Assembly: GCA_016199325.1 (NCBI GenBank) | Contig: JACQGW010000358.1 | Location: forward strand, 1 to 10,394 | DNA length: 10,394 nucleotides | DNA from: Chloroflexota bacterium | GTDB taxonomy: Bacteria > Chloroflexota > Dehalococcoidia > JACQGW01 | Reading direction: 5' to 3' | Shown here: piece after piece, positions 1 to 8,325 of the stretch | How the letters are laid out: each line of letters opens with the position of its first letter | Numbering within the stretch: the first letter of the stretch is position 1 | Program-made: the position numbers and the translations under genes | The notes under the pieces: generated by a model | Told to the model about the DNA's origin: nothing | Database searches by the model: none | The model's input: the letters and a program-made list of their open reading frames with translations, nothing else

Positions 1-3000
1 AGCAACCGGCGTGGTCGACTTCGCCCTTTCGGCAGCCGGCCGGATCGCCGGTCGGGTGACCGACGAGTACGGCCGGCCCGTCGCGGCCGAGATCGACCTG
101 GGCGGCTACGAGCCGCCGCACTACCCGACCGACGCGAACGGCTCCTACACCATCGACGGCCTGAGTCCGGGGAGCTACACCGTCCGCATCGCGCCGGGCG
201 ACAGCCCCTGGTGGATCTCCGTCGACGGCCGCCACGTCGACAACGGCGCCACGGTGCGCGTCCGGGTCGTCGAGGGGCGCACGACGGCCGTCGACTTCCG
301 GCGACCGCCGATCACCCCCACCGCCGATCTCGCCGTCGACAAGAGCGTCTCTGCCGGCGTCGCCGGCTTCGCGGAGGACGTCGAGTACCGCATTCGGGTG
401 CGTAACCTCGGCAACCTGGCCGTCTCCGGCGTCGCCGTCACCGACACGCTGCCGGCCCCGGCGACCTTCCTGGCCGAGTCTCACCCCGGCGCGATTACCG
501 CGGTCGTCACCGGCAGCCAGACCATCTGGACGGTGACGTCGCTTTCGGCCTACGGGCTGCCCGGCTGGGAAGCCTCCCTCTTGCTGACCATCCGCCTTTC
601 GGACGCCGTCGTCGCCGGAGAGCTGGTGACCAACGCCGTGGCCGCGTCCAGCGGCGTCGCAGAAGGCGAGCTCGCCAACAACGCCGCGCTGGATGTCCGG
701 ACGGCGATCACGCCGACGCGGGACCTTCAGGTCGGCACCTGGCTCGTCGCCGGCACACCGGTGCCGGGCGGCGACGTCCGTTACCGGGTCGCCGTCTCCA
801 ACGGCGGCAACGCGCCGGCGCCGAACGTCCGGGTCACCGACACGCTGCCGCTCTCGACCTCCGTCGTGCTCCTTCAGAGCGCAGCGGGCTTCACGGCGCA
901 GGTGGCGGGGAGCCAGGTCGTCTGGACCGCCGATGCCTTGCCTGCCGGCACGACGGCCGTTTTCGATCTGCTGGCTCACATCGCCCACGCCGTCGCCGCC
1001 GGGACAACGCTGACGAACACGGGCCAGGCCAGCACCGGCCGCGCCGAGACCGACTACGCCAACAACGCCGCCAGGCGCACCGATCTCGTCCAGCCTCGCA
1101 CCCGCGACCTCTCCGTCGAGAAGGCGCTGGAAAGCGGCTATGCCGTGGCCGGCGGCACCGTCACCTATCGGATCGACGTCAGGAACGAGGGCAACAGCGT
1201 GGGCGCCGACGTCGTCCTGACCGACACGCTGCCCTCTTCCCTGACGTTCGTATCCTCCTCGAACACGACCTACTTCCCCGAGTACGCCGCCGACCTGTTC
1301 GCGCCGACCGTGGCTGGGAACGTCATCACCTGGAGCCTGGGGATGGTGCCGCCGGACGGTTTCGGCCGCTTTCTCGTCACCGCCCGCATCGCCGCCGCCG
1401 CCGTCGGCGCCGTGCTGACGAATACGGCGCTGGTGGCGACGAGCCACCCGGACGGTGCCCCCGGCAACAATACGTCGGCCTATCCGCTCACGATCGTCGC
1501 GTCCGCCTGCGACCTGGTCATCTCCAAGGGGCTCAGCGGCGGCCACACCGGCCCCGGCGGCGACGTCACCTACGGGCTCAGCTACGAGAACCTGGGCAAC
1601 AGCACCTGCGAAAACGTCGTCGTCGCCGACGACCTGCCGCCTGGCCTGAGCTACGTTTCCGCGTCCGGCCCCATCGCGCCCGTGGTGGACGGGAGCAGGG
1701 TGATCTGGGCGCTGGGAACCGTCTCCGCTCGGCCGCTCGCCGGCTCTTCCGGCGCGCTCTCCCTGCGGGTGCACGTTGCCGAGATGATGCCGGTTGGCGC
1801 CGTCCTGACGAATACCGCCGTCGTCAGCACGACGACGGCCGAGGCCGATGCGTCGAACAACCGGGCCGTCGACGTGCAAACGGCCGCCACCTCCACCCCG
1901 GACCTGGCCGTCGCCAAGTCCCTCGCCAACAGCCGGCTCGTCCAGGGCGCCGAGGCGACCTATCGCATCGCCTATTCCAACGCGAGCGCCAGCGCAGCGC
2001 CGAACACCGTCGTGACCGATACCCTGCCGCCGGGCGTTGCTTTCGTCTCGGCCAGACCGATCACGCCCACCGTCCTCGGCGAGCGGGTGGTCTGGCACCT
2101 GGGGACGATCGCCGGGGCCGACTACCCCGGCGCGTCGGGCGAGCTCTTCCTCAACGTCTACGTCTCCGACACGGTGCCCGCCGGCACGACGCTGAACAAC
2201 ACCGTCGCCATCGGCACGCCCGACGAGACGGCGCCGGCGGACAACCAGGCGAGCTACGTCGGCACGGTGATCACGGGCACGCGCGACCTTGTCCTGGCCA
2301 AAGAGGTCTCTCGTGGCCTATTCGCCGCCGGGAATACGGTCACCTACCGCCTCACCTACGAGAACCGGGGCAGCGCCTCGGCCCAGTGGGTGCGGGTCAC
2401 CGATACGCTGCCGGCCGGACTCGCCTACGTACGGCACAGCGGTGCCATCAGTTCCACCGTCCAGGGGAGCGCGGTGATCTGGGACATCGGCACGGTGCCG
2501 GCGGCGGGCTTCGCCGGTTCCTCCGGCGTTCTCTACCTGACGGTGCGCCTGGACGGTGGTCTGGCCGCCGGCACCCGGCTGACGAATACCGCCAGCATCG
2601 CGACCGGCCAGGTGGAAGCAGATGTGTCCAACAATACCGCCGTCCTCGGCGCGACGGTCCAGACGCGGGTCCCCGGCCTGTCCATCGCCAAGGAGCTCGC
2701 CGGCGGCGAGGTGCTGGCTGGCCGAGTGATCACCTACCTCGTCCGCCTGTCGAGCGCCGGCAATGCGGATACGGCGGACGTTCGCGTGACGGACACGCTG
2801 CCGGTCTCGGTCACCTACGTCGCGGCGGCCAGCGACACCTTCTTCCCCGACTACGCGCGCAACGCCTTCACGCCGACGGTGGATGGCCACACCGTCACCT
2901 GGTACCTGGGGAAGGTGCCCGCGGACGGCGCCGGGTTCTTCTATCTGGGGGTCCGACTCGCCGATACCGTGCGCGGCGGCCAGGTGTTGACCAACGCCGT

Positions 3001-5986
3001 CCTGGTGACAACGAGCGACCCTGAGCCTTCCATCGGAGAGAACAGCGCCGTGCTGGCCGTCTCCGCCTGGGAGGCGGATGCCTACGAGCCGGATGATCGC
3101 TACTCCCAGGCCCGGCCGATTGCCGCCGACGGCCGGGCACAGCATCGCAGCTTCCACTATCCTGACGACGTCGACTGGGTCTGGCTCACGACGACCGTCG
3201 GCAAGGAGTACGTCGCCGAGACGGCCAACCTGGGGCCGAGCGCCGACACCATCGTGGACCTCTACGCCGAAGACGGCGTCACCCTGCTCGCCCGCGACGA
3301 CGATAGCGGCCCCGGAGCCGGCTCGCGCATCGTCTGGGTGGCCCCTCAGAGCGGCACCTACTACCTCAAGGTGCGCCACTATCGCACGGCTGCGACGTTC
3401 AGCGGCGCCCATGCCACCTACGATCTCTCGGTGCGCGAGAACGTGCCGGCGCCCGACCTCGCGGTCGCCAAGAGCCTGAGCGGCGTTCTGCGCGGTCGGG
3501 ACATCGTGACCTACACGGTGAGCTATCGGAACAGCGGCGCGATCCCGGCCACCGGCGTCTTCGTCACCGATCGCCTCCCGGCCGGGCTGACCTACTCGGC
3601 CGTGACCGGGGGCGGTGTTCCCGATGCGACCGGGCGCGTCGTCGTCTGGGACGTCGGGACGCTGGCCGGCGGCGCCGGTGGCTCGGTCGATCTGGCCGTC
3701 CACGTCTCCGACACGGTGCTCGGCGGTACCGTGCTGACCAATACGGTCGAGATCGCCGGGGCGGAGGCCGATCGGAGCGACGACGACAATGCCGCCCGCC
3801 ACGCCGCCCAGGCGCAGGTGCCCTACGGCGGCCCCGACGCCTTCGGCTACACCTTCAGGGCGAGTGACCGGACCGACGGCCCCAGCTTCAACTGGCTGGA
3901 CATTGCGACGACCGGGACCGAGGTCTGGCCTGGGCTGAATCGCGACGACGGCTTCGACGGCCCCTTCGACATCGGCTTCGACTTTCCCTTCTACGGGAGT
4001 GTCTACCGCCAGCTCTACGTCGGGTCCAACGGCTACATCAGCTTCGGCCAGGGGTACTCCGCGGTCCCGTCCGCCTCGCTGCCGGACGTCCAATCGCCCA
4101 ATAACGCGATCCTGGCGTTTGGCGGGGACATGTACCACGCTGGCGGCACCAGCCACGTCTTCTACCAGCACCTCAGCAGCCCGACCCGCTTCGTCGTCCA
4201 GTTCACCAATCTGGACCGCTACAGCCCACGGGGCCATCTCGCCACCGTCCAGATCGTCCTCTACCCCGGTGGGACCGTCCTCACGCAGTACCAGGCGGTC
4301 GAGGCGGACTATCCGCCGCGGGTCGTCGGGATCGAGAACGGCAACGGCACCATCGGCCTGGGTTTTGGAACGGCGGTCGTCGGCGGCCTGGCAGTGGCCT
4401 ACTATCCGCCTGCCGTGGTCACCGGAACGGCGACCCCGACGCCGACGGCGACGCCCACCGGAACTCCAACGGCCACGGCGACGCCCACCCCGACGGGGAC
4501 GGCCAGCCCGACCCCAACGGCCACGGCGACGCCGACCTCAACACCCACGGCCAGCCCGACGTCGACGCCGACTGGAACGCCGACGCCGACGCCGACTGCG
4601 ACGCCGACGGCGACCCCGACGCCATCGCAAACGGGCACACCCACCCCTACGCCCACGACGATGCCGACGGACACGGCGACAGCGGTGCCGACGCCGACGG
4701 AAACAACGACGGCGTCGCCAACGCCAACCGCGACGGCCACACGACCGCCTGTGCCTAACGAGGTGTTCGACGCCCGCCAAAGCAACGTGAACGACGTCTC
4801 CTTCACTCTCTCCTTCCTCTCGAAGTTCCCATCGGTCGCGACGGTTGCCTACTGGATCAGCGGCACCAGCTCGCTCTCGACCACGGTCGCCCGGGACTTC
4901 CGCACGGCGCCTGGGGAAACTCACTGGATCCAGGTCGGCGACGCCAACGCCGCGAATCGCCTGCTGCCGGAGACGGCGTACCAGTTCGCCATCTACCTCG
5001 ATGGGGATCCGGCCCCGGTCGTACAGGGTATCGCCCGAACGGGGCCGACGCTGGATCTCCGGCCGCCGGACGGCGTCTACGGACGGGTCCTCGACCCGTC
5101 CGGCATCGCGGTCGCCGGAGCGATCGTCTACCTGGCCATCGAGGATCTGCCGGAGGTCGCTACTGAACCGATGTCCACCAACTCGAGATCGGCGCTGCGC
5201 TCGGCGGTGACGGATGAGAATGGCTACTGGTGGATCGACCTGGCGGGAGCACGGACGCGAGACCTGGCGACAACCTTCCCGTATGGCCCGACCGACCTGG
5301 TCCATCTGGAGGCGGTCGCCGGAACGGCGGGCGCGGCGTTTGGCGACCCCGAGGCCAGGTCCGCCCGCTCGTTCGACCTGCATGTGCGCCCGATCGCGGT
5401 CCGGGCGGTCCCGCTCGGCGTCGGCTGGAACGCCGTTGGCCTGCCGCTGGAGCCGACGCGGCCGCTCTCGGTGTCCCAGCTTGCCGTGGTCGCCAACGGC
5501 GACGGCGCGCTGCGGCTGACCGACGCCTTCCGGTACGCCGACGGGCGGTGGCACGGTGTTGCAGTCAGCGGGACCACCCTGGTGAATCCTCAGGATGATT
5601 TCCCGCTGAAGCCGGGCGAGGGGTACTTCCTGAAGCTGCGGGCGCCGTTCGCCTGGCAGTTGATCGGGCATGAGATCCCGGACCCCATCCCGCTGCGTCT
5701 GGTGGTGGGCTGGAACCTGGTCGGGGTGCCGCAGGCCGACTGGCGGTGGGCGCCTCGGGGCCTGTGGGCTGCGGACCTGTCCGACGCGGCCGGGGTGGTT
5801 TCAGGAACCCAGACCTACCACGTTCGAGAGGTGGACCGCTGGGTCTACGGCTCCTACGAAGGGCACATCCCGCCCTACCCGTTCGACAACTTCCGGATCG
5901 AAGGAGCAACGGGGTACTTTCTCCAGGCGAACACGGCCGGCACGCTGACGCCAGGTGCGCCGGGCTACCTGAGGTCGCAGCCGTAG
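1..5986 (+). CDS. Giant modular DUF11-repeat surface/secreted protein (5' truncated)
   Basis: The reading frame is open to the left edge. The first residues already lie at the end of a beta domain ([19 protein letters not shown]), so the GTG at 11 is not a credible start and the signal peptide lies outside. Residue numbers below count from that GTG. A carboxypeptidase-regulatory-like domain covers about 11-98. DUF11 repeats start near 104, 237, 365, 500, 630, 758 and 887, each with a DL-x-x-x-K strand, a TDTLP-type turn and a closing TNT strand. A PPC domain (DAYEPDD at 1023) runs to about 1144, then an eighth DUF11 repeat (1147-1269) and a nidogen-like beta-sandwich (1270-1471, [10 protein letters not shown] and [10 protein letters not shown]). 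A Thr/Pro linker (1473-1577) leads to an Fn3-like domain (1578-1685), a second regulatory-like domain (1687-1797) and two GWN modules (1805 and 1900). No LPXTG, PEP-CTERM or C-terminal membrane helix is seen. Families of this kind are usually stalk or adhesin-like surface proteins. The specific role is unknown, and an enzymatic N-terminus such as a peptidase could lie upstream. Confidence 0.93.
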   Translation, partial: ATGVVDFALSAAGRIAGRVTDEYGRPVAAEIDLGGYEPPHYPTDANGSYTIDGLSPGSYTVRIAPGDSPWWISVDGRHVDNGATVRVRVVEGRTTAVDFRRPPITPTADLAVDKSVSAGVAGFAEDVEYRIRVRNLGNLAVSGVAVTDTLPAPATFLAESHPGAITAVVTGSQTIWTVTSLSAYGLPGWEASLLLTIRLSDAVVAGELVTNAVAASSGVAEGELANNAALDVRTAITPTRDLQVGTWLVAGTPVPGGDVRYRVAVSNGGNAPAPNVRVTDTLPLSTSVVLLQSAAGFTAQVAGSQVVWTADALPAGTTAVFDLLAHIAHAVAAGTTLTNTGQASTGRAETDYANNAARRTDLVQPRTRDLSVEKALESGYAVAGGTVTYRIDVRNEGNSVGADVVLTDTLPSSLTFVSSSNTTYFPEYAADLFAPTVAGNVITWSLGMVPPDGFGRFLVTARIAAAAVGAVLTNTALVATSHPDGAPGNNTSAYPLTIVASACDLVISKGLSGGHTGPGGDVTYGLSYENLGNSTCENVVVADDLPPGLSYVSASGPIAPVVDGSRVIWALGTVSARPLAGSSGALSLRVHVAEMMPVGAVLTNTAVVSTTTAEADASNNRAVDVQTAATSTPDLAVAKSLANSRLVQGAEATYRIAYSNASASAAPNTVVTDTLPPGVAFVSARPITPTVLGERVVWHLGTIAGADYPGASGELFLNVYVSDTVPAGTTLNNTVAIGTPDETAPADNQASYVGTVITGTRDLVLAKEVSRGLFAAGNTVTYRLTYENRGSASAQWVRVTDTLPAGLAYVRHSGAISSTVQGSAVIWDIGTVPAAGFAGSSGVLYLTVRLDGGLAAGTRLTNTASIATGQVEADVSNNTAVLGATVQTRVPGLSIAKELAGGEVLAGRVITYLVRLSSAGNADTADVRVTDTLPVSVTYVAAASDTFFPDYARNAFTPTVDGHTVTWYLGKVPADGAGFFYLGVRLADTVRGGQVLTNAVLVTTSDPEPSIGENSAVLAVSAWEADAYEPDDRYSQARPIAADGRAQHRSFHYPDDVDWVWLTTTVGKEYVAETANLGPSADTIVDLYAEDGVTLLARDDDSGPGAGSRIVWVAPQSGTYYLKVRHYRTAATFSGAHATYDLSVRENVPAPDLAVAKSLSGVLRGRDIVTYTVSYRNSGAIPATGVFVTDRLPAGLTYSAVTGGGVPDATGRVVVWDVGTLAGGAGGSVDLAVHVSDTVLGGTVLTNTVEIAGAEADRSDDDNAARHAAQAQVPYGGPDAFGYTFRASDRTDGPSFNWLDIATTGTEVWPGLNRDDGFDGPFDIGFDFPFYGSVYRQLYVGSNGYISFGQGYSAVPSASLPDVQSPNNAILAFGGDMYHAGGTSHVFYQHLSSPTRFVVQFTNLDRYSPRGHLATVQIVLYPGGTVLTQYQAVEADYPPRVVGIENGNGTIGLGFGTAVVGGLAVAYYPPAVVTGTATPTPTATPTGTPTATATPTPTGTASPTPTATATPTSTPTASPTSTPTGTPTPTPTATPTATPTPSQTGTPTPTPTTMPTDTATAVPTPTETTTASPTPTATATRPPVPNEVFDARQSNVNDVSFTLSFLSKFPSVATVAYWISGTSSLSTTVARDFRTAPGETHWIQVGDANAANRLLPETAYQFAIYLDGDPAPVVQGIARTGPTLDLRPPDGVYGRVLDPSGIAVAGAIVYLAIEDLPEVATEPMSTNSRSALRSAVTDENGYWWIDLAGARTRDLATTFPYGPTDLVHLEAVAGTAGAAFGDPEARSARSFDLHVRPIAVRAVPLGVGWNAVGLPLEPTRPLSVSQLAVVANGDGALRLTDAFRYADGRWHGVAVSGTTLVNPQDDFPLKPGEGYFLKLRAPFAWQLIGHEIPDPIPLRLVVGWNLVGVPQADWRWAPRGLWAADLSDAAGVVSGTQTYHVREVDRWVYGSYEGHIPPYPFDNFRIEGATGYFLQANTAGTLTPGAPGYLRSQP
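320..3073 (+). repeat. Array of seven tandem DUF11 (Ig-like) coding repeats
   Basis: Seven consecutive modules of about 128-135 residues begin near 320, 719, 1103, 1508, 1898, 2282 and 2669. Each reads as a DL-x-x-x-K strand, a Y-x-(I/L/V)-x-(Y/V)-x-N-x-(G/A) strand, a (T/A)D-(T/D)-LP turn, a V-x-W-x-(L/I)-G strand, and a closing (L/T)TNT...NN segment. An eighth copy (3446-3817) is separated from the array by the PPC domain. The copies are clearly diverged at the DNA level, so this is an old protein-level expansion rather than a recent tandem duplication. Confidence 0.9.
3077..3442 (+). other. PPC (pre-peptidase C-terminal) domain inside the large CDS
   Basis: Residues 1023-1144 open with the family signature A-D-x-YEPDD, followed by YSQARPI, a W-containing strand (DDVDWVWLT), the acidic loop RDDDSGPG and the strand GTYYLKVRH, ending DLSV. 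PPC domains usually sit at the C-terminus of secreted peptidases, where they act as accessory beta-sandwiches and often bind calcium. Here it interrupts a DUF11 array between copies 7 and 8, so it probably serves as a spacer or binding module. Confidence 0.85.
4427..4741 (+). repeat. Low-complexity Thr/Pro linker tract (period about 6 bp)
   Basis: This run of about 105 codons is almost only Thr and Pro with scattered Ala, Gly and Ser. It is written with alternating ACG/ACC/ACT/ACA and CCG/CCC/CCA codons, which gives a degenerate 6-bp period. Such tracts separate the stalk from C-terminal modules in many Chloroflexota exported proteins and are plausible sites of O-glycosylation. The synonymous codon mixing argues for selection on the peptide rather than a fresh slippage expansion, although the tract remains a likely site of length variation and assembly error. 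Confidence 0.9.
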
Positions 5987-6013
5987 GGCCGACGTGCCGC
6001 TAGGCCCTACGGC
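5980..6013. terminator. Bidirectional hairpin terminator spanning both stop codons
   Basis: A perfect 11-bp inverted repeat pairs 5980-5990 (GCCGTAGGGCC) with 6003-6013 (GGCCCTACGGC) around a 12-nt loop. The left arm contains the TAG of the large gene (5984-5986). The right arm contains, on the minus strand, the TAG of the arsN1-like gene (6007-6009). No U-tract follows in either direction, so it would act as a GC-rich hairpin shared by two converging transcripts, or as a 3' stabiliser. Confidence 0.7.
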
Positions 6014-6501
6014 GTGAGGTTGGCCGGGATCAGCCGCTCGACGATGACCACGTCGCGCCAGATGCCGTCGAGCCGGCCGTGCGACTCGTAGATGCCGACC
6101 TCGCGGAAGCCGAGAGAGCGGAGCAGGGCGAGGCTCACGGTGTTCTCGATGAAGACGCGGGAGACCAGCTTCCAGAAACCGGCTTCACCGGCGGCGTGGA
6201 TGAGCGCCTTCATCGCCAGCCGGCCGGCGCCTCGCCCGCGCGCCGCACGGGCGACGTAGACGGAGAACTCGGCGATGCCGGCGTAGCAGTCCCGCGGCCG
6301 ATAGGTCGAGGTCGAGGCGAAGGCGATGACGCCGCCGGCCTCCTCGACGGCGACGATCGGATGGACGCCGTCGAACCAGGCCCGAACGTCGTCGGCCGTT
6401 CGGAGGCGGGTTTCAAAGGTGGCGATCCGATCTTCGATGCCCTGATTGTAGATGCGAGCGATGGCGGCCGCGTCGTCCCGGGTGGCGGGACGGACAAGCA
6501 T
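6007..6501 (-). CDS. arsN1: GNAT N-acetyltransferase, ArsN1/phosphinothricin acetyltransferase type
   Basis: The 164-residue product is a cytosolic acetyl-CoA-dependent acetyltransferase of the PAT/ArsN1 branch. The N-terminus MLVRPATRDDAAAIARIYNQ continues with GIEDRIATFET, as is typical of that branch. The EFSVYV strand at 79-84, the acetyl-CoA loop ARGRGAG (87-93), FWKLVSRVFIEN (109-120), the LGFREVGIY strand (130-138) and WRDVVIVERL (148-157) all fit. Known members acetylate the amino group of phosphinothricin or of the arsenical antibiotic arsinothricin, but the substrate here is inferred. The frame is open to 6564, but a promoter with its start point near 6543 rules out that upstream start. 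ATG 6501 gives the normal length. It has AGGA directly abutting it, and a TTG at 6510 lies 8 nt after GGGGGA, so the true start could be TTG 6510. The gene is last in a leftward cluster with an MFS gene and an arsN2-like gene. Confidence 0.85.
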   Translation of the reverse strand: MLVRPATRDDAAAIARIYNQGIEDRIATFETRLRTADDVRAWFDGVHPIVAVEEAGGVIAFASTSTYRPRDCYAGIAEFSVYVARAARGRGAGRLAMKALIHAAGEAGFWKLVSRVFIENTVSLALLRSLGFREVGIYESHGRLDGIWRDVVIVERLIPANLTP

Positions 6502-6626
6502 TCCTGTCAAAACTCTGATCCCCCGCAGCGTCTCGCTGGTGCAACGACCATTGTACGGCAGCACTCAGCCGGATGTCATTCCCAGCCCGATCCGCGATCG
6601 TCAGGGAGCGGACCTCGCCGGAGGGC
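6502..6626. other. Intergenic gap between MFS and arsN1-like genes
   Basis: This 125-bp gap separates two genes on the same (minus) strand. It holds the promoter at 6550-6579 and a possible Shine-Dalgarno GGGGGA (6519-6524). No convincing terminator for the upstream MFS gene is visible, so read-through from the arsN2 promoter is possible. Confidence 0.6.
6550..6579 (-). promoter_or_regulatory. Sigma70-type promoter for the arsN1-like gene
   Basis: On the minus strand, ATGACA (6574-6579, 5 of 6 to consensus) is followed by an 18-bp spacer and TACAAT (6550-6555, 5 of 6). The predicted start point is near 6543, about 40 nt upstream of the ATG at 6501. The third gene of the cluster can therefore be transcribed without the two genes upstream of it. 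Confidence 0.6.
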
Positions 6627-7817
6627 TCATGAGACGGCAACGGTCGGCCGAACACCACGGGCCATCGGGAGCAGCGGCAGCGCCAGACCCAGGCCCACCA
6701 CGCCGGCCAGCACGAAGGTGCCGCCCCAGCCCAACCCAAGGTCGAGCGCCAACCCGGCCGCGACCGGCGCGGCGACGGTCGCCCCAAAGCCGAGGAACGC
6801 CTGGACGGCCTGGGCCGATCCGAGCCGCCCCGGCGGCGCCAGCTCCGTCACGGCGGTCGAGTAGACGGCTGAGTCGGCGGAGAGGAGCAGGCCGTAGATG
6901 CAGCCCACCACGATCAGGATGGCCCAGGGGCCGGCGCCGAGGAAGCCAAAGCTGAGCGAGCACACTCCGCTCAGGAGCGCGATGAGCAGGGCGGCCCGCG
7001 CGCGGCCGAGGTGGTCCGAGAACCAGCCGCCCAGCCAGACGCCGGGCGTGCCGAACCCGGCCATCAGCGCGGCCCACTGGCTCCCCTGAGCTGCGGCGCG
7101 GGTGTCGTCGAGGCCGTTGGCGGCAAGGACGCTGGCGACGAAGGCGGCGAGCCAGCCGCGGGAGACGTACAGCTCCCAGGAGTGACCCGTGTAGGCGAGG
7201 ATCGTCCGCAGGACGGGGCCGTGCCGGAGGATGGCCGGGTCGAGGCGGGCGCTGCCGCGAGACGGTGCGGCAACTCCTCGCGTGCTGAGGATGGCAAGCG
7301 GCAGCGCGCCGATGGAGATGGCGCCGAGAACGAGCGCGGCGCCTCGCCAGCCCAGGCCAGGCAGCAGCAGCCCGGTCAACCAGAGCGATACGGCCGCTCC
7401 GAGGTAAAACGCTGAGACGTAGGCGCCAACCGCAAAGCCCCGGCGTTCAGGCGGCGCGCTCGCCGCGACCACACGCACGCCCGGCATGTAGATGCCCGCA
7501 AGCCCCAGCCCCGCCAGGAATCGGAGTCCCACCGCGCTCCACACGTCGTTCGCCAGCAGCGGAAAGAGCAGGAACGCCAGCGATGTGGCGACGGCGCTGC
7601 CGGCGATGACGCGCCCCGCCGGGACGCGATCGGTCAGCGGCAGGAGGACGAGGACGCTGGCGAGATAGCCGATCTGGTAGGCCGCGAACACGAACCCGGC
7701 GGCGGCTCCACTCGCGCTCCATTCGGCGCGGAGCAGCGGGATGGCGGCGGCGACCACGTTCGACGGCAGCAGGGCCAGCGCCAACACCGGCCCGAGCAGA
7801 TACGCCCGCCAGCTCAT
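6627..7817 (-). CDS. MFS transporter between the two arsN-like genes
   Basis: This 396-residue protein with about 12 hydrophobic segments is a major facilitator, presumably an inner-membrane exporter. The N-half motif A is degenerate (PLTDRVPAGR, 60-69). The C-half motif A is good (GGWFSDHLGR, 263-272). HSWELYVSRGWLAAF (212-226) in the first helix after the short central loop resembles an MFS subfamily related to the nitrate/cyanate (NarK/CynX) branch. The start is ATG 7817, 13 bp after the stop of the arsN2-like gene and inside an ATGA overlap, so the two are co-transcribed and probably translationally coupled. Only a weak purine-rich stretch (GAAAAG) precedes it. Placement between ArsN2- and ArsN1-like enzymes suggests it moves the same compound or its acetylated product, which is inference. 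It is not clearly ArsJ, ArsK or ArsP by sequence. Confidence 0.88.
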   Translation of the reverse strand: MSWRAYLLGPVLALALLPSNVVAAAIPLLRAEWSASGAAAGFVFAAYQIGYLASVLVLLPLTDRVPAGRVIAGSAVATSLAFLLFPLLANDVWSAVGLRFLAGLGLAGIYMPGVRVVAASAPPERRGFAVGAYVSAFYLGAAVSLWLTGLLLPGLGWRGAALVLGAISIGALPLAILSTRGVAAPSRGSARLDPAILRHGPVLRTILAYTGHSWELYVSRGWLAAFVASVLAANGLDDTRAAAQGSQWAALMAGFGTPGVWLGGWFSDHLGRARAALLIALLSGVCSLSFGFLGAGPWAILIVVGCIYGLLLSADSAVYSTAVTELAPPGRLGSAQAVQAFLGFGATVAAPVAAGLALDLGLGWGGTFVLAGVVGLGLALPLLPMARGVRPTVAVS

Positions 7818-7830
7818 GCGCGCGAACTTT

Positions 7831-8325
7831 TCATGCGGGCTGGAGTTGGAGCCGCATGGTCGTGGCCGTCTGGGGGCAGGCCGACGTGAACTCGACCGAC
7901 TGCCGGACGGCGGACGCCGCTTCGTCGCGCTCGATGCGGACGAAGCCGAAGCGAGGGAAGAAATCCGCCGCCGTCGTCGTCAGCAGGTACAGCTCGGCTA
8001 TCCCGGCGTCACGCGCCCGGTCGATGGCCGCCTTCGACAGCGCAAGGCCCAGCCCGGTGCCGCGCCGAGCCGGGCTGACGACGAGGGATCGAAAGAGCGC
8101 AACAGCGCCCCACCGCTCCAGCCCGACGGCGCCGGCGATTCCCCCGCCGTCGCGGGCGACCAGGAACCCCTCGAACGCCGCGCGCACGCCGTCGAGCGGC
8201 AGCCCCGCGTCCGCCAGCAGCGCTTCGACCGCCGGCAGGTCGGCGGTCGACGCCGACTCGATGCGCCAGCCGTGGGCCATCTCAGGATCCGTTCGTATTC
8301 CGTACGGTTGAGCCAAGGCACGCAC
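7831..8325 (-). CDS. arsN2: GNAT N-acetyltransferase of the ArsN2 family
   Basis: The acetyltransferase is 164 residues from GTG 8325 (149 from ATG 8280). ArsN2 features are DLPAVEALLADAGLP (29-43), GFLVARDGG (53-61), the strand FRSLVVSP (78-85), the acetyl-CoA loop RRGTGLG (87-93), the hallmark LLTTTAADFF (114-123) with RFGF, and a C-terminal EFTSACP (145-151). ArsN2 genes are named for their association with ars operons, and their substrate is poorly defined. The start is uncertain. ATG 8280 (MAHGWRIE) fits family N-termini best. TTG 8316 lies 10 nt after a GAGG Shine-Dalgarno. GTG 8325 is only 1 nt after that GAGG. The gene is first in the leftward operon, followed by the MFS gene 13 bp downstream, with a strong promoter at 8349-8377. 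Confidence 0.87.
   Translation of the reverse strand: MRALAQPYGIRTDPEMAHGWRIESASTADLPAVEALLADAGLPLDGVRAAFEGFLVARDGGGIAGAVGLERWGAVALFRSLVVSPARRGTGLGLALSKAAIDRARDAGIAELYLLTTTAADFFPRFGFVRIERDEAASAVRQSVEFTSACPQTATTMRLQLQPA

Noticed and set aside
11..13. GTG as the start of the large gene
   Set aside because: Codons before it remain open and read as the end of a beta domain. There is no signal peptide after it.
2318..4237. 639-codon open frame on the minus strand
   Set aside because: It lies wholly antisense to the DUF11/PPC coding region, whose domains are unmistakable. The translation is a compositionally odd Gly/Arg/Asp/His-rich string with no domain, as expected from third-position GC bias.
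4427..4741. Possible tandem repeat or CRISPR-like array
   Set aside because: The 6-bp degenerate periodicity encodes Thr-Pro in frame. There are no conserved repeats with unique spacers.
4538..5671. 377-codon minus-strand frame with an Arg-rich tail
   Set aside because: It is antisense to the linker and C-terminal domains. The Arg run is the complement of the Thr/Pro codons.
6606..6630. Terminator between the MFS and arsN1-like genes
   Set aside because: CCTC-GCCG-GAGG gives only a 4-bp stem at the end of the MFS coding region, without a U-tract.
6079..6864. 261-codon plus-strand frame
   Set aside because: It spans the antisense of the arsN1-like gene, its promoter gap and part of the MFS gene, and has no recognisable domain.
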